Positions 18,201-25,766 of a DNA stretch of 64,000 nucleotides are shown piece after piece. The translations under genes and the position numbers were made by a program. Within the stretch, counting starts at the first letter, position 1. Every line of letters begins with the position of its first letter. This DNA comes from JADMIH01 sp035274425 (GTDB taxonomy: Bacteria > Chloroflexota > Chloroflexia > QHBQ01 > JADMIH01), in NCBI GenBank assembly GCA_035274425.1, contig DATEOC010000013.1, positions 86,764 to 150,763 of the forward strand, read 5' to 3'. The notes below the pieces were generated by a model. It worked only from the letters and a program-made list of their open reading frames with translations, was not told the origin of the DNA and searched no databases.

Positions 18201-20421
18201 CTGTAGTAGGGAAGTCCCTGGCAGATGTACTCCCTACCATGTAAGCGGTGCCTGATCCGTCCACACCTATACCAATGATGCCATATTCTTCCCTGTCATT
18301 GGTCCCGCCCAGGTAAGTGGAGTATGCAAGACTTTGCCCGCCCGCATTGAACTTGGTGGCGAAGGCATCCTCAAAGCCGCCCATCGCCGGTTGGATGGCA
18401 TTGACCACGGGGAAATCCTCGGAGATGGTCAATCCACCGATATAGATGTTTCCCAGGTAGTCGAGCGCGATAGCTCCACCTACATCGGAGTTGTTACCGC
18501 CGAGTAGGGACGAGTAGAGCAGGCTACCCGCGCTGCTGAATTTGCTCACGAAAGCGTCTATCTGGCCCCCGTAGACGTACTGGTAGGCGTTGAGCACCGG
18601 GAAGTTGGTCGAGCCTGTCATGCCTGTCACATAGGCATTGCCCGCTCCATCGGTGATGATTGAGAAGCCTTTGTCTATGTACTCTACGTCGTTGCCTCCC
18701 AGGTAGGTGGAGTAGACGAGGTTCTGGCCGTCGGGGCTGAACTTGGTCACAAACACGTCCCAGCAACCCGCGGCACCGAAGTAGCAGTTAGGTTGGTAGG
18801 CATTGGCGACCGGGAAGTTATCCGAAGTAGTAAAGCCGGTAAGATATGCATAGCCGTTGGCGTCAGCCGCGATAGCCAGACCGGTCTCGCCGCCATAGCT
18901 GCCACCCAGGTATGTAGAGTAGATCAGAGCCTGTCCGCTGGCATTGAGCTTGGTAACGAACAGGTCGGTACTGCCAGTACTGGCGTGCTGCGGCTGGTAA
19001 GCGTTGTGGGTAGGGAAATCGGCGGATTGGGTGTCGCCGGTTATGTACGCGTTACCCGTAGCGTCCACAGCTATGCCCTCCGCGTTCTCGCCACCTGTGC
19101 CGCCTAGATAAGTTGAATAAATGAACGCCGAGCCGTCTGCGTTGAGCTTGGTGACGAAACCATCCCAGTTGCCCGCGTAGGTGGGTTGGAATGCGTTGTG
19201 TATAGGGAAGTTGCTGGAACCGGTCCACCCTGTCACATAAGCGTTGCCTGCTCCGTCTACGGCGATTCCGTTACCGTAATCCAGGTAATTGCCACCCAGG
19301 TAGGTGGAATAAACGGGCACTCCATTGCTGTTGAACTTGACTACAAAAGCGTCGCCCTGACCGCCCGTAACAGGTTGGAGAGCGTTGATCGCAGGGAAAT
19401 TGTTGGAAGCGGTGTACCCAACGACGTAGGTGTTACCCTGAGCGTCCATAGCCATTCCCCAGGGCTGGTCAGCGATAATGCCTCCGAAGTAGGTCGAGTA
19501 TGTGAGCGTAGGGTCAATAGTGAGGGGGTAAGAGGGATCGTAAGCGCCCAGCGAGAAGCTAACCGTGCCGTCGCTATCTACAACGTATTGCGCGGAAACG
19601 GGCCTGCGCTGGCCATCGATCTCCTGCCAGGCCACCGGCGCTTGCTCGGTCAAAGTCAGTGCCAGGTCCTGGCCGTCTGACTGTTGGTAGCTGATTTGGA
19701 GGTTCCCCGCCCCATCTACTGATGCAGCGCTGCTCCCACCGTAGCCCCAGCGGATTCCGGCGGGGTCGGCTCCGGGAGCGAGAGTGTAGGTGCCCTTCAA
19801 GTTGGAGGCTGTACCCTCGTACTTGAGGTCTATACCAGGGTAGAGATCCCGGTACACGACGCCTGCATAGGTCGGCAGGTTGCTGTGCCACTGCCGAGGG
19901 TCGTTGCCCATAAGGTAATTGACCTTGCCGGGCAGAAGATCGCCGTTTGCCATTTCAGGCGCGGGATTGGAGCCAATGAATTGCATTCGCACTGTGGTCG
20001 AAGAGGTAAGAAGGTTAGCTGGACTGGCCAGGGAGGTTTCATCAGGTCTCGAAGAAGCGCCGCTCACCGTCGCCTCGAACGCCGCGAGCTTCGACCTGGG
20101 GGCCTTCTCCGTGGCGTCAGTGCTTACTCCCTGGTCAGCAGCAACCGATTTCACATCTATCGCCACACCGGAAGCCGAGAAATAAATGGTGCTGCCTGGG
20201 GCACGAGCTATAAAGCGCACCGGCGCGCTTGCCTGCCCCTCATTCGGCTCGAACGAAAGGGTTACCTTGCCGACATCCAGGTCCGGCTTTGGGTTGCCCT
20301 CCTCTTGAGGATAATAGTTTGTGACTGATAATGGGAGGATAGCACTTACCAGCAATACTACGCTCATAAGCGCCGGGAAAATCAATCGTCTACTTCCAAG
20401 TCTGGTTACCTGTATAAACAT
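15268..20421 (-). CDS. giant secreted SBBP beta-propeller protein with SLH anchor
   Basis: 1717-residue surface protein. Signal peptide 1-35 (RRLIF plus hydrophobic core). SBBP-associated N-terminal domain about 50-300 (SFEPNEGQA, PGIDLKYEG). Seven SBBP repeats about 310-745, each with a Y-S-T-Y-L-G-G-like strand; Thr/Pro linker; inserted domain about 785-985 (GSNGNMQFTS, AFWDDLF; many Cys and Asn); seven further SBBP repeats about 1005-1450; second Thr/Pro linker; three SLH repeats 1513-1717 with TRGQ motifs that should bind pyruvylated wall polymer. SLH 2 and 3 carry an extra loop with two Cys (CGGEGEPCG type). AAGGAG precedes the start. Seven plus seven repeats suggests two seven-bladed propellers. 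Function unknown; adhesion or polymer binding is plausible. Confidence 0.88.
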   Translation of the reverse strand: MFIQVTRLGSRRLIFPALMSVVLLVSAILPLSVTNYYPQEEGNPKPDLDVGKVTLSFEPNEGQASAPVRFIARAPGSTIYFSASGVAIDVKSVAADQGVSTDATEKAPRSKLAAFEATVSGASSRPDETSLASPANLLTSSTTVRMQFIGSNPAPEMANGDLLPGKVNYLMGNDPRQWHSNLPTYAGVVYRDLYPGIDLKYEGTASNLKGTYTLAPGADPAGIRWGYGGSSAASVDGAGNLQISYQQSDGQDLALTLTEQAPVAWQEIDGQRRPVSAQYVVDSDGTVSFSLGAYDPSYPLTIDPTLTYSTYFGGIIADQPWGMAMDAQGNTYVVGYTASNNFPAINALQPVTGGQGDAFVVKFNSNGVPVYSTYLGGNYLDYGNGIAVDGAGNAYVTGWTGSSNFPIHNAFQPTYAGNWDGFVTKLNADGSAFIYSTYLGGTGGENAEGIAVDATGNAYITGDTQSADFPTHNAYQPQHASTGSTDLFVTKLNASGQALIYSTYLGGSYGGETGLAIAADANGYAYLTGFTTSDNFPVANAYQPNCYFGAAGCWDVFVTKFSPDGQNLVYSTYLGGNDVEYIDKGFSIITDGAGNAYVTGMTGSTNFPVLNAYQYVYGGQIDAFVSKFSSAGSLLYSSLLGGNNSDVGGAIALDYLGNIYIGGLTISEDFPVVNAIQPAMGGFEDAFATKFNAGGQSLAYSTYLGGTNDREEYGIIGIGVDGSGTAYMVGSTSARDFPTTANAFQPFNNGSYDLFFAKILDPIGPTPTQTVTPAGTSTPTPTVCEVNDYSITQSTGASIVPGTTLLPNSDCDNCTAPMVLPFPVQLYNQTFTQARIGSNGNMQFTSDNALPFNNCLPNSDYNNTIFAFWDDLFLDDAWAGLGVYTSVSGTAPNRILNVEWRASENSATMNINFEVRLYENANGKFDIIYGTMVNNGNSATVGVQRGTGSQFTQYSCNTGVISQGLKLTFTLPPCNATPTPGGNTPTATVLATASPTPPTLLYSTYYGSWERDSVEDIGKDAAGNIYVMGTTFQNDINYGDIYVSKFSPDGQNLLYQTILGGTRIDYGYALAVDAAGNATVAGIATSFDYPLLNPIQATHRMGIYDVVMTKLNPSGQMIFSTYLGGSGTDYADALATDAAGNVYLTGHTDSTDFPTTPGSFQTTNQGMYDGYVTKITPNGSAIMWSTYLGGSYGDEAHDLALDPQGNIYLTGWTASDNFPTLNPFQSTVRDVSGDAFVTKMNPSGTGIIYSTYLGGNNPPGPGEDRGKGIVVDAAGYAYVTGFTQSPNFPITLGSFQPFFRGGHDAFVTKLTPAGNAFVYSTFVGGTLNPPFGDDEAFDIAVDSAGQAHITGKTNSPDFPSLRGVQSQKSDVYDAFVTKLNATGSALSYSTFLGGNFSPPDAGGDDAGTAILIDSAGNAVIGGGTDSLDFPIANAYQPQFAGFGDGFISKISGSNLAPTSTPTATAPAATATASMPPNTPLPNASNTPITGATSTPLPNTTNTPVAQASSTPIVCNIQFSDVQPSSTFYPFVQCLACQGILSGYSDGTFRPDNEITRGQIAKIVSNAAGLSDAPGPQMFEDVPADNTFFTWVNRLALKGYMTGYPCGGEGEPCGADNLAYFRPFANATRGQLAKIVSNAAQFSDVPTGQMFEDVPADNPFYLWIQRLASRGYMSGYQCGSEGEPCGVDNKPYFRPSNNVTRGQTAKIVSSTFFPNCNP

Positions 20422-20885
20422 TACTTTGCTCCTTAAACGGGCAGCTTCCTACTTCTAACAAGCTGTCTTGTTTTCCAGTGAATCGTACATTTCTTTCTAT
20501 ACGGTACTCATATACACCTGGTACTTATTATCATTGTACCTAGCGTAGGTCGAGCGAGAGGTGGATGAGAGGTAAAAGGTCGGTGAACAACGCCTTAAGA
20601 ATCAGTGGTTGTGTTAGCCCAGCTTCTTTATTGGGCGCTCACGGAAAGAGATAGCAGAACCTCTATTGCGAATCAACATGCTCATCCCGAATTTAAGATT
20701 TACGCTTGGCAAGCGTAGAATCCCAAGTTCAAAAATCATAAAAAGCATGGGAATGGGCGGCGTAGCCGCCCATTCCCATGCTTTTTATGATTTTTGAACG
20801 CTCTTTCCATAGGTGGAAGGGGGTTGGGGGCAGGGAGCCGTAAGCACGAGGCAGGAGGAAGCGGTCTACGTATCATAAGCTCGTT
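20422..20885. other. intergenic, 464 bp, with hairpins
   Basis: No gene. Holds the promoter side of the SBBP/SLH gene, a small palindrome TACGCTT-GGC-AAGCGTA at 20701-20717 and the large hairpin at 20727-20799. Confidence 0.5.
20727..20799 (-). terminator. 35-bp perfect hairpin, AAGCAT...ATGCTT family
   Basis: Arms 20727-20761 and 20765-20799 pair perfectly with a 3-base loop. The core AAGCATGGGAATGGGCGGC on the left arm recurs with paired changes in the hairpin at 22382. It lies downstream of the FAD oxidoreductase stop (20886), consistent with a terminator for the minus-strand cassette. Confidence 0.75.
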
Positions 20886-22190
20886 TCACCGCGCCATCAG
20901 GCCCGACATGAGCTTTACGCCAGCTTCCAGCCCCTTCCAGGGCGCACCGGCATGGAATGGATTGCCCGCCTTGAAGCGAGAAGGGAGATAGACGCCCAGC
21001 GCCAGCTTGCCTAGCCGCCACATTCGTGAAGAGCCCACCCTGTAAGAGTCCTCATCCTCGGTGCTGACCTCGATAGGCCTGTCCGGTATGCCGGTCAGCC
21101 GTAGAGGCACCTGCACGAAGGTAGCTCGGTCAAATCCCTCCATCACATACATACTCGATGGCTCGAAGTCCACCTGGGGCACCGTGCCAAGCACCTGTGA
21201 GCTCAGGTGATCGGCAGCAGCATCTGCCTGGCGAGCGGCGAGGTAAGCCTGCTTGATTGGGAAGTCAGCCGTATCGCCAACCGCGTACATCTCCGGGTGT
21301 CCCGTCACCTGCCTGCTCGCGAGGTCAGTAGATATGAAGCCACGAGCATCAACAGGTAGAGAGGTGAAGCGCGTGGAGGCCACGTATGGAGGGAGGGTGA
21401 CCAGCAAATCGAAGGGTAGACGCTCGCCGTTGCGGTATATTGCCTCGCCCCTCTCCACTCTATCCACCGCATAACGGCTGTAGCCTGTGATGCCGCGAGC
21501 CACAAATTCCTGGCTCACCACATCATGCATCTTGGGTCCGAACGCCTGGATGTACTCTTCCTCATAAGTTGAAAGGACGACATCAACATTCTCACGCACA
21601 TTCTTGCGGCGCAGCCATGTATCGAGCATCAGTGTCATCTCGTAGAGTGGACCTGAGTGATTGTTGTTGGGTGGCACAAGGAATAGCACCCTTCGACGGT
21701 TTCCTTGGTGGCTGACTTCCTTGGCTTCAGCTACCAGCTGTTGAAAGCTGGAGCGCAGCCTCAGCATATTATCAGGCGTCCAGATGGGGTGGGCGAACTC
21801 GCTCAGTCCCGGTACTGTATCGGGCTTCATACTTGCACCAGTGGCGACCACCAGGTAATCGTAGGCGACTTTGTAGCCGTAGCTGTAACTATCCAAGCCA
21901 ACATGTCTGGAGATAGGGTCTATCTCCAAAGCCCGAGCCTGTACGAACCTAATATCCTTGCGCCTGGTTGGGCGCGCCAGTCCCAGCTTGAGCTTGTTGG
22001 GGTCGAGGCCAAAGGGTACATAGATGGTGTTGGGCTTGAAGAGGAAGTAATCCTCATTGGACACGAGGGTTATCTCTGCCTGGTCCGGCATATGCTTGCG
22101 CAAGTACAGAGCGCTCTCCAGCCCGCCAAAGCCCCCACCCAGCACAACTACCTTCGGTTTCGCTTTGATCCTAGAATTGTAAGTCTTCAC
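20886..22190 (-). CDS. FAD-dependent pyridine nucleotide-disulphide oxidoreductase family protein (SQR/NDH-2-like)
   Basis: About 434 residues. Seen: FAD motif KVVVLGGGFGGLESALYLRK near the N-terminus, LVVATGA and the second flavin motif YAVGDTADFPIKQAYLAARQ. The fold and C-terminus resemble sulphide:quinone reductases and type II NADH dehydrogenases that feed electrons to quinones from the inner membrane face. There is no cysteine anywhere in the protein, so the catalytic Cys pair of true sulphide:quinone reductase is missing; substrate unknown. GTG 22190 is preferred over the in-frame GTG 22217 because AAAGGAG lies nine bases before it. It is the last gene of the minus-strand stress cassette. 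Confidence 0.78.
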   Translation of the reverse strand: MKTYNSRIKAKPKVVVLGGGFGGLESALYLRKHMPDQAEITLVSNEDYFLFKPNTIYVPFGLDPNKLKLGLARPTRRKDIRFVQARALEIDPISRHVGLDSYSYGYKVAYDYLVVATGASMKPDTVPGLSEFAHPIWTPDNMLRLRSSFQQLVAEAKEVSHQGNRRRVLFLVPPNNNHSGPLYEMTLMLDTWLRRKNVRENVDVVLSTYEEEYIQAFGPKMHDVVSQEFVARGITGYSRYAVDRVERGEAIYRNGERLPFDLLVTLPPYVASTRFTSLPVDARGFISTDLASRQVTGHPEMYAVGDTADFPIKQAYLAARQADAAADHLSSQVLGTVPQVDFEPSSMYVMEGFDRATFVQVPLRLTGIPDRPIEVSTEDEDSYRVGSSRMWRLGKLALGVYLPSRFKAGNPFHAGAPWKGLEAGVKLMSGLMAR

Positions 22191-22381
22191 AACTGATGCT
22201 CCTTTCTCCTGGCGCACTCATTACAATTGTCGTAGTCGCTCCAGGAGCCACTGCGTGCCGGCTACTCCTGCCTGAAGCGATTTCAGCACCGTATGCTTTC
22301 TTCCCCATGTTGAGATTCCCTTGAGTACACTATATCCTCGCACGGTATACCGTCCGGTAAATGTCGGTGTTAAATGGGTGA

Positions 22382-22426
22382 AAAAGCATGAAAATGGGTG
22401 GCGCTGCCACCCATTTTCATGCTTTT
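22382..22426 (-). terminator. 21-bp perfect hairpin, AAGCAT...ATGCTT family
   Basis: Arms 22382-22402 and 22406-22426, 3-base loop GCT. Between the phosphofructokinase remnant and the oxidoreductase gene. Compared with 20727, the GGG/CCC step is AAA/TTT here and one G-C is A-T, with both arms changed together. Confidence 0.72.
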
Positions 22427-22448
22427 ATGATTTCTTGAGCCTGGGATC

Positions 22449-23270
22449 CTACGCTCTCGTGGGCCTGTACGGGCCGCTGATGCGCTCAAAATTTGGCCGG
22501 TAGCGCTCGGCGTTATAGTCGTCAGGGTCTACACGCCTAGAGGGTACACTCTTGTCTGGGATGCCTGTGCAGACAAACTGGCCATCCCGGTGGGCAGCCA
22601 TCACACCTTCTGTACCCTGCTCGACCAAGCTCATCACAAGGTTCGCATAGAAGATAGCCATCCTCTTATCGTAGACATCCGGCTCTCCGCTCCGCAGGAT
22701 GTACGTCAGGTCCACCGGCAGGAAGCGCACTTCGGGAAGTCGCTCCCCCAGCTCGGCGGCCAGGAACTCGGCTACGTTAGCCTTCTTGCGGTGGCCGTAG
22801 GCGTCAGGCGCGCCAACCTCCGGCACGGACACACCCAGGTTGGCGCCCTCAGCCAGCAATACTATTGAATAGCCGGAGGGGTTTCGCCTATCGTTCGAAA
22901 CAAGCTCGGCCAGCCTGTCAATATCAGCAGGCACTTCGGGTATCAGCACCCGGTCAGCCCACGTTACGATAGCAGTTTCAAGCGCCGTAAAGCCTGCGTC
23001 CCGGCCAAACAAGCGGAAGAGCACCGTTTCCCTGTGGGAGCCTGCCGTGGAGCGTATACGCTCGATGAACTCCGAGGCTCGATTGATAGCGGTTTGGAAT
23101 CCGATGCAATAATCGGTGCCGGGCACGTCATTATCCATCGTCTTGGGTATGCTCCATACGCGTGCGCCCTCGTCCTTCAGCCTGGCAGCATAGCTGAGAG
23201 TATCGTCACCACCGATCACGACCAGTCCATCCAGCGCGAGGTAGTCGAGATTAGCCAGCGAGTCTACAAG
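22449..23270 (-). pseudogene. 6-phosphofructokinase, 5'-truncated (PPi-type signature)
   Basis: Clear phosphofructokinase sequence starting only at DGLVVIGGDDT and continuing through PKTMDND, LFGRDAG and LAEGAN to about residue 256. The family's first ~95 residues, including the phosphate-binding N-terminal strand, are absent. Upstream the frame is open only to a TAG at 23271-23273, and the homologous part begins inside the last bases of the DHOD-like gene (stop 23264). A deletion has therefore removed the 5' part and brought the two genes together. GGDD (Asp where ATP enzymes have Gly) and Lys in PKTMDND are the known marks of PPi-dependent enzymes. GTG 23219 could start a 256-residue product, but it would lack half the active site. 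Confidence 0.75.
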
Positions 23271-24268
23271 CTATTGACGGGCTGTTCGTAGCTCTGTAGA
23301 GTGCGGATATAATGGGCGCGCTCGAAGGCGGTAGGGTCCTCGTAACGCTCCTGACACATCAGCCCCTGTATCTCGTTCACCGACCCGTACTTATGCTCCT
23401 CCAGCCATCTGGTCAGTTCCGTTTCTAGGTAACTGACGTAATTGATCCCCCGCCGTAAGAGAGCCGAGCAGAGCATAGTGACGCTCGCTCCGGCCATGAG
23501 CATCTTTACGATGTCACGGGCTTCATGGATACCGCCGCTCGCCGCGAGGTCGGCGTGTATCCGCCCATACAGGATAGCTATCCACCGCAATGGGAGACGC
23601 ATCGCCTGGGGTGTGCTGAGGAGGATGTGCGGCTTCACCTCCATCTCTTCCGGGTCAATATCCGGCTGGTAAAAGCGGTTGAAGAGGACGAGGCCATCGG
23701 CCCCTGCTGTTTCGAGCTTCCACGCTATATTCGCTACGTTGCTGAAGTATGGCCCCAGCTTCACCGCCATGGGTATCGTCACCGCCGAGCGTACCTCCTC
23801 CACTATCTCGATGTACGTGCGCTCGACTTGGGCACCCGACAGGTATGGGTCGGTTGGGATGTAGTAGATGTTCAGCTCGAGTGCGTCTGCGCCCGCCTGC
23901 TCTATCTGTTTTGCATACTCAGTCCACGAGCCGCTCGATGTGCAGTTGAGGCTGGCGATAAGCGGAATCGAAACAGCTTGTTTGGCCCCGTAGATGTGCT
24001 CTAGATACGCCTCTGCTGCCAGATGGTATTCCGATTGCCGGGGGAAGTAGCGGCTCACCTCGGAGGCTTTGTAAGTGTCGTCAGTGACGCGGCGCATCAC
24101 ACGTGGCTCGTAGTGCAACTGCTCCTCGAACAGCGAGTATAGCACTACCGCCGCCGCCCCTGCGGCCTCGGCCCGCTTGATCTTCTCGATGCGCTCCGAG
24201 AGGGGAGAAGCGCCTACCACTATAGGTGAGCGCAACGTCATCCCCAGATAAGTAGTTGTGAGATCCAT
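23264..24268 (-). CDS. dihydroorotate dehydrogenase-like FMN protein
   Basis: 334 residues, TIM-barrel flavoprotein of the PyrD-like group. Seen: TTTYLGMTLRSPIVVGASPL at the N-terminus, ASLNC, ALELNIY, MAVKLGPY (FMN-contacting Lys region), ADGLVLFNRFY and AASGGIHEARDIVKMLMAGA. The C-terminus RAHYIRTLQSYEQ matches the stand-alone PyrD-like proteins often found beside energy-metabolism genes rather than pyrimidine operons, so the true electron donor may not be dihydroorotate. ATG 24268 has GGAGGAG nine bases upstream. It overlaps the phosphofructokinase remnant's frame by seven bases, the scar of a deletion just downstream. Confidence 0.82.
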   Translation of the reverse strand: MDLTTTYLGMTLRSPIVVGASPLSERIEKIKRAEAAGAAAVVLYSLFEEQLHYEPRVMRRVTDDTYKASEVSRYFPRQSEYHLAAEAYLEHIYGAKQAVSIPLIASLNCTSSGSWTEYAKQIEQAGADALELNIYYIPTDPYLSGAQVERTYIEIVEEVRSAVTIPMAVKLGPYFSNVANIAWKLETAGADGLVLFNRFYQPDIDPEEMEVKPHILLSTPQAMRLPLRWIAILYGRIHADLAASGGIHEARDIVKMLMAGASVTMLCSALLRRGINYVSYLETELTRWLEEHKYGSVNEIQGLMCQERYEDPTAFERAHYIRTLQSYEQPVNSL

Positions 24269-24334
24269 TATAGCCAACTCCTCCGTTTTGCTTGAGGCGA
24301 ACAGCGACGCGCAATATTCGTCTGGCTCTGGCTG

Positions 24335-25321
24335 CTAGACGTTCGCCAGCAGGGCCAAAGGCGCGGCCTGGTGCTGCAATTCAGGCGAGGCAACCCGCTC
24401 TTTTGCCCTTACCAGTAGTACGGGCAGCCCAGTGCCCCGCACGACCTTAATCGCGACGCTACCTAGCCACAGGCGTTGCAGCCCACCCCTGCCATGTGTT
24501 GACATCACGATCAAGTCGGCGTGCCCACGTTCGCTCATCTGCACTATCGCCTCTGCAGGCGGCTGGCTCACGACTCGCGAGTCTGCTTCCAGTCCTTCCG
24601 CGAGGAGTCTGGCCTTCACCTCTCCCAGATAAGAAGATTGCCACTCGATCTCCTGGTCCCATAGCGTCCGCTCCTCGGCTGAGGTAATCAGTTCAGGAAC
24701 AACCGGTGGACCAACTACAGCTGAGATCAGGATCAGCTTTGCCCCCGTCGTGGCAGCTATATGTTGCGCAGGCTCCACGGCCAGTTCCGCGAGCGGCGAT
24801 CCATCCAGGGGGACGAGAATGGTGTCGTACCTGGCCTCATCGAGTGCGCGAGGTGCCCGGGCTGACTCACTCTCTGCAGCCCGCACCAGCAGCAGAGGTA
24901 CAGGGGCAGCCTGGAGAACCTTCTCGGCTACGCTGCCGAAGAACCACCTGCCCAGGCCGCTGCGACCGTGCGTTGACATCGCAATCGTCGCCACACGGGG
25001 GTGTTGCTCCGCATATGCGATGATCATAGCCGCGGGATCGCCCTCTAAGACCTGCGTATGGACCTCGATGTTGAGATGGTCTAGCTTCTCTGCTGTTCTC
25101 GCCAGGTGTTCTCGCGCGCTCTTTGCCTCCTCTTCCGATATTTCCCATACACTCGTGGGGACCGGTGCCCCCCATATTGCCTGGTTGTATGCCAGGGGCA
25201 TGGGCACCACGCGCACCAAGATTAGCTCTTTGCTCATGGTACGGGCAAGCGCCACCGCATGTGGTAGCGCCATCTCGGCCAAAGCCGAGCCATCCAGTGG
25301 AACTAATATACACTTATCCAT
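24335..25321 (-). CDS. tandem universal stress protein (two USP domains)
   Basis: 328 residues made of two USP (UspA) domains, about 1-145 and 160-310. Each carries the ATP-binding loop G-x2-G-x9-G-S: STHGRSGLGRWFFGSV in the first and STHGRGGLQRLWLGSV in the second, so both are predicted ATP binders. Each starts with the VPLDGS strand. Start ATG 25321 has GGAGGAG upstream; the longer frame start at 25360 does not. Neighbours are a coiled-coil stress protein, a CoA-transferase and CBS domains; the same mix (USP, CBS) marks hypoxia regulons such as DosR in mycobacteria. Confidence 0.92.
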   Translation of the reverse strand: MDKCILVPLDGSALAEMALPHAVALARTMSKELILVRVVPMPLAYNQAIWGAPVPTSVWEISEEEAKSAREHLARTAEKLDHLNIEVHTQVLEGDPAAMIIAYAEQHPRVATIAMSTHGRSGLGRWFFGSVAEKVLQAAPVPLLLVRAAESESARAPRALDEARYDTILVPLDGSPLAELAVEPAQHIAATTGAKLILISAVVGPPVVPELITSAEERTLWDQEIEWQSSYLGEVKARLLAEGLEADSRVVSQPPAEAIVQMSERGHADLIVMSTHGRGGLQRLWLGSVAIKVVRGTGLPVLLVRAKERVASPELQHQAAPLALLANV

Positions 25322-25397
25322 CGTTCTCCTCCTTACCCTCTTCCTGAGTGCGCCTGACAATTATCCGTTTTATCAACGTGGCTCAGGCGATCACTCT

Positions 25398-25691
25398 CTA
25401 CTTTATCTCTTGAGCAGCCACGCTCAGAACATGCTCCATATCGCGGGAGGCTCTGTCCAGGCACGATTTGAGCGACATCCAGTTATCGCCACTGACGGTG
25501 CCGAGCTTATAGAGGTTGTCCCGGATGGACCGCTCCTGTGTGCGCAGCGCTCGAAGCAGGTCATAATATCTCTCTTCAAGCTTCATCAGTATGATGTCCG
25601 CCCTGGCATCGAATCGTTCGATTTCATCGTCCCATCCGGCGAGTTGAGATTTCACCGCCTCCACATACTCATCCCTGGACCTGGACGACAT
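25398..25691 (-). CDS. small coiled-coil protein, sll1863-like stress family
   Basis: 97 residues, highly charged and almost entirely helical. The pattern SRDEYVEAVKSQLAGWDDEI at the start and GDNWMSLKSCLDRASRDM near the end resembles the small coiled-coil proteins described as sll1863-type stress response proteins, which usually read GxxWxxLKxGxxxAW. Biochemical role unknown. A strong AAAGGAGAA precedes the ATG. It lies between the CoA-transferase and the double USP and is likely co-transcribed with them. Confidence 0.6.
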   Translation of the reverse strand: MSSRSRDEYVEAVKSQLAGWDDEIERFDARADIILMKLEERYYDLLRALRTQERSIRDNLYKLGTVSGDNWMSLKSCLDRASRDMEHVLSVAAQEIK

Positions 25692-25710
25692 GACACTTCT
25701 CCTTTGTTCA

Positions 25711-25764
25711 AAAGGATAAAGGATAAAGGATAAATTAGAGTCAACTTATCCTTCTTCCTTTATC
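25711..25764. repeat. AAAGGAT heptamer repeat with inverted copy
   Basis: AAAGGAT x3 at about 25711-25734 faces degenerate TTATCCT copies at 25746-25768, so the transcript can form an imperfect hairpin of about 22 bp between the CoA-transferase stop and the next gene. Related units occur at 28882-28922. Confidence 0.75.
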
Positions 25765-25766
25765 CT

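Noticed and set aside
20886..22190. Sulphide:quinone oxidoreductase (sqr)
   Set aside because: Fold similarity is real but the protein has no cysteine, so the defining catalytic residues are missing.
24750..25733. 327-residue plus-strand frame opposite the USP genes
   Set aside because: Shadow of the minus-strand USP and coiled-coil genes; low-complexity Ser/Ala/Arg content, no start signal, no family features.
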